Source: Anagrus nilaparvatae
Lineage: Eukaryota > Arthropoda > Insecta > Hymenoptera > Mymaridae
Assembly (NCBI GenBank): GCA_022575985.1
Contig: JAKSXM010000007.1
Coordinates: 37,016,501 to 37,080,500 of the forward strand
Direction: 5' to 3'
DNA length: 64,000 bases
Shown: positions 58,101-64,000 of the stretch, one piece after another
Numbering within the stretch: the stretch's first letter is position 1
Layout of the letters: each line of letters begins with the position of its first letter
Notes under the pieces: model-generated
Databases searched by the model: none
The model's input: the letters and a program-made list of their open reading frames with translations, nothing else
What the model was told of the DNA's origin: nothing
Translations under genes and position numbers: made by a program

Positions 58101-59041
58101 CCCAATTAAGCTCCTCGCCAAAGAGCGTCGACTTATTTACGATAGAAAAAATGAAGGCTACGTCAACCGTATCAAAGCGGAAATTACGAGGGATGTGACG
58201 CTGGAGTGGCAGACGCTCTGGGAGGATCACACAGACAGCGCATGGACCAGGCGTCTCATAAAAGATGTCACTCCATGGATCCAGAGAGAAAATGAGGAAG
58301 TGAATTACTTCTTGACCCAGTTTCTCAGTGGACACGGGCTTTTTCAGTCCTATCTCTTCAGGATGGGCAAAGTTGGAAGCTCCGAATGTGTGTTCTGTCC
58401 CGGCAAACGCGATGATGCGTATCACACGTTCTATCGTTGCGATCGGTGGGTGATCAAAAGGAGGGAATTGGAGGCAGAAATAGGCGACATTATGCCTGAC
58501 AATGTCGTTGAAAGAATGCTTCAAAATGAAGAAGGATGGACTGCTGTTGCAAGGCTCGTGGAGGATATTCTGCGAACTAAAAAGCTATTGACGACACCCT
58601 AACTAGTAGCCGTGTGTAGGAGCGACCGAGATAGGCGGATCTTGCACGCGGCACCAAATAGGGGACAATGTAGGACGTACAAGGATATCTATTTATTTAT
58701 TTATTTATATACTTATTTATTTATTTATTTATTAATATATTTATAAACTTACGTATTTATCTAGTTGACGACAGAAAGGATCTCCAGGATGAAAGGACTA
58801 ATGGATGGAAGGATCAACTGAAGAAGATACATTGCTTTAAGTCAACCCGATGTAATGTGATAAACGGTTCCGGGCTGACTTGTATAAGGTATGATGAGGG
58901 GTGAGTTTAGTCGGTAAACATGGGGCAATGCATTCTTTGCAGAGTGCCTTGCCATCATGGAGTCCAACACTGTTCAGAACACCGGGTTCTGTTCGTGTGT
59001 AACGCATTCTCACCTCTCTGCCAGTGTGCAAAAAAAAAAAA
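55139..59041 (+). pseudogene. R1-type LINE copy F, best-preserved copy, with 3' UTR and poly(A)
   Basis: Plus strand. 55139-55610 is the end of ORF1 with three CCHC-type knuckles (CFRCLAYDHIAGNC, CFKCGMGNHKVVEC, then CFLCKA...C). ORF2 starts at 55608, overlapping the ORF1 stop as ATGA. The endonuclease is at 55608-56260 (VAGDFNARAVDWG, SDHQYISFE). The RT runs 56577-57900, with KKAPGPDGIPAEI and the active site reading YADH, not YADD. The tail (57373-58602) includes CVFCPGKRDDAYHTFYRCD. Frameshifts near 55862, 56465 and 57170-57290 split ORF2. The 3' UTR (58603-59028) ends in A13 at 59029-59041. The upstream end is a sharp join to fragment E, so it is 5'-truncated within ORF1. Confidence 0.9.
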
Positions 59042-59572
59042 TAGCTTTACTGTCGAAATCATGATTTGTAAATAGTTGTTCAATGTTTTTAATTGTATCA
59101 AAGGCGTTTTTATTATTTAAACTGATTTTTTGTGAAAATTTTTGGCCTTTAGATACAGTGTTAATGACTCTATCAGGTATATTTTAATCAGTTAAATTGA
59201 CAAACCAATTTTTATTGTTAATATAATTACAATGAAAAATTTGAAAATTACTATGAAATTTAAGATGTTTTAAATTACCATGTACATTATTTAGTTATTT
59301 AGGGATAATATCTCTTTATCTACATATTAAGAGGAATCTTCTATGTGATTTATTACGAGTAAGTTTTTTCATTGTTCTGAGATAATCCTTAGAATTCTTT
59401 CCAATATCTTCATTATGCATTCTTCGTATATGTAATAAAACTGATGATATAGAATTAAATGAAGTATTGTTGTTGTTGATTTTAATAAAACGATTGGATT
59501 TCTAGACATTCTTCGATCTAAGTCCTGTATTCATAATTGATGAAATTTTATCACTTGGTAAAAGTTTAAAAC
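59042..59572 (-). pseudogene. Penelope family 2, N-terminal RT fragment
   Basis: Minus strand, decayed. Segments such as WFVNLTD, VINTVSKGQKFSQK and IKNIEQLFTNHDFDSKA line up with WFLNLTNIDIPKKVIKTVSM and TIKNVEYLIDKNQFDDD of the Penelope element at 47480-47610. It is the same part of the protein from a clearly diverged family. Further upstream RRMHNEDIGKNSKDYLRTM can be read. The RT palm and GIY-YIG are missing; where they should follow, LINE F begins. Stops near 59160 and 59310. Confidence 0.65.
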
Positions 59573-59827
59573 GTAAATAAAGTAACTCGATCTATCCAAG
59601 TAAAAGTTTTGATGTTCTATTTTATCTAATTGACGTTTCTTCGAACCATGTCGACCTTTTTAAAACTGCAATAATTGTTTTACAAAATAAATGTAATAAA
59701 TAAAAAAAATAAAAAAATTTATATGTTTAATAATGTACAAATACTTACAATTTCAATATAGTATATAAATTCAAAAAATGAATTATGTCATAATTAAACA
59801 AAGTTTAAAATCAATATAGTAGATTTA
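59573..59827 (-). repeat. Pseudo-LTR of Penelope family 2, right copy
   Basis: Direct repeat of 52936-53207, directly upstream (minus strand) of the family-2 coding fragment. It lacks about 15 bp relative to the left copy near 59785 and has a disrupted hammerhead-like motif. Confidence 0.7.
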
Positions 59828-59989
59828 TTGATTTGACAGTGGTCAAATTTTATATTCAGAATCCCTCACACTAGGGCTAATTTTAAGAAATGAAAATATG
59901 CATTTGGAAAATATTTATTTTTCCTATTCGCGTTTGGGGTTTTTTCACTTTAAATACAGAAAAAAGATTTTTAAATATTTAGCTTTTTT

Positions 59990-60590
59990 TCCGTATAGGT
60001 AAAATTTATTAGGTCACACTGGGTCAAAATGACCCCAAAAAAATTTAGCATCAACTTCCAATGACTGCCTATCGGAGTTATTTCATGAAATAAATTATTT
60101 TTACTTATTTATTTATAATATAAATTTAATATTTATTTATTTAAATTTTATAATATAAATTTAATATTTATTAATTTTAATATAAATTATAATATATATT
60201 TATTTAATGCATATCTATTAATTTTATTAATATACACATCTAATTCATTTTATATCAATATTTTAACGCATCAATGCAATGTATACAGAATACGAAGTGC
60301 ACTACACAATGTCGGACGAACGACTGACTTCGTTAGTGCTCCCTCTTCTTTAATATGTAGTAATAAATAATTGACAATAGAGAGTGCCACTAACTGGGCT
60401 CCAATACTGCCTAAACTGAACTAACGCTCCGGCGAGTATCTCCACCACCTGAGGTATTATAAGTAACCTCTCTCGAGACACTTATGACATCTAGAACTCT
60501 TATATTTAAATTTCTAGTACATTTACACCAGTCTGAAAAACGGTTGGGGTCATTTTAACCCACAGTGACTGACAAGGGTTATTTAAAAAA
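59990..60590. mobile_element. piggyBac-like MITE, decayed termini
   Basis: TCACACTGGGTCAAAATGACCCCA near 60014 is mirrored by TGGGGTCATTTTAACCCACAGTGA at 60543-60566. On the right the sequence continues CTGACAAGGGTTATTTAA, so the end reads CCCTTGTCAG next to a mutated TTAA. GGGTCAAAATGACCC inside a CCC-starting terminus is a piggyBac trait. The left CCCTTG is not visible. The interior is AT-rich with a GC-richer patch (60290-60470) and no ORF. Confidence 0.55.
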
Positions 60591-61384
60591 ACAAAGATTT
60601 TATTTTCATATAAAAAGATTGCTCACTGACAAGCTTAATTTTGGATCAATTTACTGAAATAGGCTTACTGGATTAAGCTTAACTAACCTGACTTAGAAAT
60701 GTTAGAATTTTTTAAGAAATATTTTTGAGCTAAAATTATTTTTCCTAGAAGATACCTAAAAAGAAAAAAAAATTATGAAAATTTTTTTTTCTGAGATTTT
60801 TTAACTCCCTAAATTAGTTTTGTCTTTTTTTGGCAAGACAAAGATTTTATTCTCGATCAGTTGTTTGTCCCGCTTTAAGATTTTTTAATAAACGCTAATT
60901 TTAAAAATTTTCTTAGAATACAACCTTAAAAACCCTATCTTATGTTATAGCATATAGAATCTTGCTAGGAGGTCTAATTTCTAGGTCCAGGATGCCCATT
61001 TGGGTAACTATCTTAAAAATCTTAAGCAAATCGGCTTCCCAAAAAATTAACACTCCCATTGTTATTGTTTTTTTACAATTTGTCCTATTTAAAATTAATA
61101 AAAATAGTTATAACTTTGTTTCCCAACCATTTTTTTTTACATCTTTTAATAATTCGTTTTTCAAATTTTTTTTAAACAGAAAAGTGAAATTTAAGTATTA
61201 TAATTTAAAAAATATTATTTCAATTACATAATTGTAAATCTATAATGTTTTTTGTAACAAATATAAATAAAAATTTAATGAAAATTTAAAAAAAATAAGT
61301 TTTTGTTATTTTCCCTCGCCTTAATTAGGCCCACACTATACTTCTCCCTTCTAAGTGTTTATTTGGCCGTGATCAAAATCATGT
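60591..61384. other. AT-rich non-coding DNA
   Basis: No gene recognised. The 89-codon ORF at 60962-61231 is Ile, Phe, Asn and Lys-rich with no motif and fits chance. Confidence 0.45.
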
Positions 61385-61620
61385 ATTACAGACTTGCCAT
61401 ACTGTAAAATAAAATAAAAAATTAAAATAAAATTAAAAAATTATCCATGGAGGGGGAAACCGCGCTTTTTAAAATATATTTCTTTACAAATTAATAATTA
61501 ATTAAAATTAATAATGTATTAATTATTCACGTGATTATTTGTTAATTAAGTAATTTGATAACGATTTTTAACAGTTTCCCCCTGTATTTATTTTATTTTA
61601 CAAAGCGGCAGGTCTGTTAA
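61385..61620. mobile_element. Short MITE with CAGAC(T/C)TGCC ends and TTA duplication
   Basis: Left CAGACTTGCC, then TGTAAAATAAAAT, then GGAGGGGGAAAC pairs with right GTTTCCCCCTGTA, ATTTTATTTTACA and GGCAGGTCTG. TTA flanks both ends. A 3-bp TWA-type duplication suits Harbinger-type or related MITEs. About 230 bp, no coding potential. Confidence 0.65.
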
Positions 61621-63390
61621 ATATATAAATATGCAAATAAATAAAAACGTTATATAAATAACAGATAAATAAGGGTCAGTGAAATTGTGCCTCCTGAGAT
61701 TTGCCCGATTATTTTGCCCGATTTAACCTAGCCTAACATTGCATAAATAAACAAATACGGAAGCCCGGAGTTTGTTTTTATTGATTTTTTTTTTAAGTTT
61801 GAATTATAACCCAAATTCTCAAAATATAAATATAAAAAAAATCGTAACAGAAAATTATGATAATAATTATTTTAATATGAAAATAACCTGTAAATAACCA
61901 ACACATAAACTAATAATTATATTTATTAATAGCAAGAAAAAAAAAAAAAAAAATATAAATAAAGCAAAAATGAAAAATTTTATATGTTAATATAAATATA
62001 TATATAAATATATATATATAATGCTTTCTATATACGAGGTTACAGATAAACAACCATTTTTTTTTTTTTGAATTTGTGCAGAATATTTTATGCATCTGCA
62101 TAGCCATTTCGATGAAAAATTTTATATGTTAATTTTCTATATATTTTCAGTCATAGTTTTTTTGCACGAGCTTAATGCTGGAGGATTTAGGCAACGTCAT
62201 ACGACGAATTCAACGTTTTGCAAAAAAGGGTCAGATTTTTCGGTATCTTTACTTTGTTTTCGCTAACAATAGACCTTTAGGATACCAAATTACAAATTAA
62301 TTTCATTAAAATGTTGAAAAAAACCACCGATAACCTCCGTTTCTTACAACGGGCCTTCTAGGCATAAAAATACTGTGCACAAGGCTTTTAAATAGAGTTT
62401 TTAGGGATAATATTGCTTTTTAGTTAGTTAGTTAACAAAATACCCTTCTTGTTGGTCACAATTTTTTGATATTAAAGTCATTTGTCAAGCCTCGGATACC
62501 GCAATTTTTTATTGCTGATTTTCTCAATGTTATAGCCAATTAACCAAATGGCCATATTTCCATATTTGGACCAAAACGATTAATTTGTAAATTACCTAAA
62601 AATTATTTGTTTGCAAAATATTTTACTTTTTTAATTTTTTATTTTAAATTCTATACCTTACAATTAGTAAACTGAAAAGGGGAGTTCAATATATTAGGAT
62701 CACCAAATTACACCAAATGGTTATTGATAAGATTATTATGTTGAAAAAATATGTCAGCTGCCCGCCGTTCATTTCAATTGGCCATCTGGTCTTAGAAACG
62801 CAGGGTTCAATGTTATAAAATATTTGTTAATTTTCAATGAAACGCTAAACTCTACGGGTAATTTAATTTAACCCAACTCTACAAGTTATCCAAAAAATTT
62901 CAAGTTTGTTTCATTTTTTTGGTGTAAGTTTCACCATTCAAACGCCGGTAAATCACTATTTTTTATCATTAATTCTCTCATCACTATAGCCAATTAACCG
63001 AATGGTCATTTTTAACCAAAATTTTTAAATTGCTGCCAAATTTGTAATTTTTGATGAAAATGGGTTTTATAATTATCAAAATAATATGAATATTTTGTAA
63101 TATTTTTCCATGAGCTCCAAATTTCAAAAACTCTTTACTCTACCTTTTTCAATTATTTATTAATTAGATATGATAATTTGAGGTCGGAGTCCCAATTTTA
63201 TGATTTTATAAAAAAGATCATTAATAATGTTAACTTTGCAAAGCGATTTCTTAAAAACAACTCAAGAAAATGAGACGAGTAAAGAATTTTTAGAAACTTG
63301 AAGGTTGTGGACATTTTTGAAACATATTAATCAATTTTCAATTTGCTGCAAAAATTTTAGTTTAAACATTGAACATGTTTCATTTTATTA
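61621..63390. other. AT-rich non-coding DNA with a weak direct repeat
   Basis: ATAGCCAATTAACC(A/G)AATGG(C/T)CAT occurs near 62530 and 62988 within ~90-bp stretches of loose similarity. A run of about 20 A's lies at 61936-61953. No ORF, RNA gene or splice-flanked exon is recognised. Confidence 0.45.
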
Positions 63391-63797
63391 AGGAGGGGTA
63401 AGCATTAAGGAAAATCCTGATTGCTCAGCATTAAGGAAAATCCTGATTGCTAAGCATTAAGCAAATCCTGATTGCTAAGCATTAAGGAAATTCTGATTGC
63501 TAAGCATTAAGGAAATCCTGATTGCCAAGCATTAAGGAAAATCCTAATTGCCAAGCATTAAGGAAATCCTGATTGCCAAGCATTAAGGAAAATCCTGATT
63601 GCTAAGCATTAAGGAAAATCCTGATTGCCAAGCATTAAGGAAAATCCTGATTGCTAAGCATTAAGGAAAATCCTGATTGCCAAGCATTAAGAAAATCCTG
63701 ATTGCTAAGCATTAAGGAAATCCTGATTGCTTAGCATTCAGTATTTTCCTGATTGCTAAGCATTAAGGAAATCGTAATTGCTAAGCATTAAGGAAAA
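63391..63797. repeat. Satellite array, 25/26-bp unit, 16 copies
   Basis: The unit AAGCATTAAGGAAAATCCTG followed by ATTGCT or ATTGCC repeats 16 times, alternating 25 and 26 bp through gain or loss of one A. The unit near 63733 is the most diverged (CATTCAGTATTTTCC). Units are contiguous with no spacers. It interrupts or replaces the downstream part of the integrase reading on the minus strand. Confidence 0.95.
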
Positions 63798-63998
63798 TTG
63801 TGTCATTATCGTCTGCAACACAGAAAATTTTCCTTTCAATAAATCCTGTATTTTCCGTTTTTCAATAAATCCTGCTGGTTTTCCATATACTGGTTTTACT
63901 TGTTGGCATATGTAACATGCTTTCACGTACTTTGCCATATATCTGTTCATACCTGGCCAGTAATATAGATCAAAAGCTCTATAATAAGACTTTTAGAA
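63756..63998 (-). pseudogene. Ty3/gypsy-type integrase zinc-binding (H2C2) fragment
   Basis: Minus strand, entering from the window edge: YYWPGMNRYMAKYVKACYIC followed by QQVKPVYGKPAG is the second half of the HHCC domain that leads into a retroviral-type integrase core, with CYICQ as the two cysteines. After about 63840 similarity fades, and the reading runs into the 25/26-bp array. The rest of the element lies outside the window. No LTR is visible. Confidence 0.75.
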
Positions 63999-64000
63999 CT

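Noticed and set aside
63391..63797. Regular short repeats as a CRISPR array
   Set aside because: Units are contiguous with no unique spacers, there are no cas genes, and the context is eukaryotic; it is a satellite.
1..64000. A novel multi-gene defence or biosynthetic system
   Set aside because: Apart from two host exons every coding signal belongs to a known class of transposable element, or is a single unassigned fragment (20299-20526); no cluster of unknown intact genes exists.

Overview
This is AT-rich (mostly well over 70% A+T by eye) animal DNA, almost certainly an insect. The transposon set supports this: BEL/Pao, R1-type non-LTR, Penelope-like, piggyBac-type, Transib-like and ISL2EU-like elements. 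I see no bacterial operons, Shine-Dalgarno-led genes or intact long host ORFs. A parasitoid wasp or another insect with an AT-rich, transposon-rich genome would fit, but the sequence alone does not fix the species.

The only host gene I can support lies on the minus strand. Two exons, 50755-51018 and 14802-15056, each bounded by AG/GT splice signals and both in phase 0, encode consecutive pieces of a vinculin/alpha-catenin family protein, most likely alpha-catulin. The roughly 35.7 kb between them would be one intron. It holds most of the mobile elements, so much of this window is a transposon nest inside an intron.

Layout. 1-880: palindromic repeat. 1083-13098: remains of a TIR element split by a 9.45 kb BEL/Pao retrotransposon (3123-12575, 5-bp target duplication CTTAC). 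Its 3' LTR is itself split by a palindromic element with a 15-bp target duplication. 14802-15056: catulin exon. 16257-19031: rearranged R1-type LINE fragments in both orientations. 19032-27972: 276-bp inverted repeats bracketing a decayed ISL2EU-like transposase and a second, internally deleted BEL gag/pol remnant. 28100-34420: two minus-strand R1-type LINEs, one split by a Transib-like fold-back element with RSS-like ends. 34421-44986: fold-back elements including two TTAA-flanked piggyBac-type MITEs, a decayed Copia remnant, GC-rich repeats and a tRNA-like SINE candidate. 44987-50138: a Penelope-like element as a 5.15 kb giant inverted repeat with an 11-bp target duplication. 50755-51018: the second catulin exon. 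52330-59830: tandem repeats and a second Penelope family whose pseudo-LTRs flank two head-to-tail R1-type LINEs. 59831-64000: MITEs, unannotated AT-rich DNA, a 16-unit 25/26-bp satellite and a Ty3/gypsy integrase fragment at the edge.

Nearly every transposon reading frame carries stops, frameshifts or deletions, so these are fossils. No intact autonomous element and no recognisable novel multi-gene system was found. The most notable signals are the RSS-like ends of the Transib-like fold-back, the 15-bp-duplication palindrome, the mirror-image Penelope insertion, hammerhead-like motifs in Penelope pseudo-LTRs, and the catulin intron.
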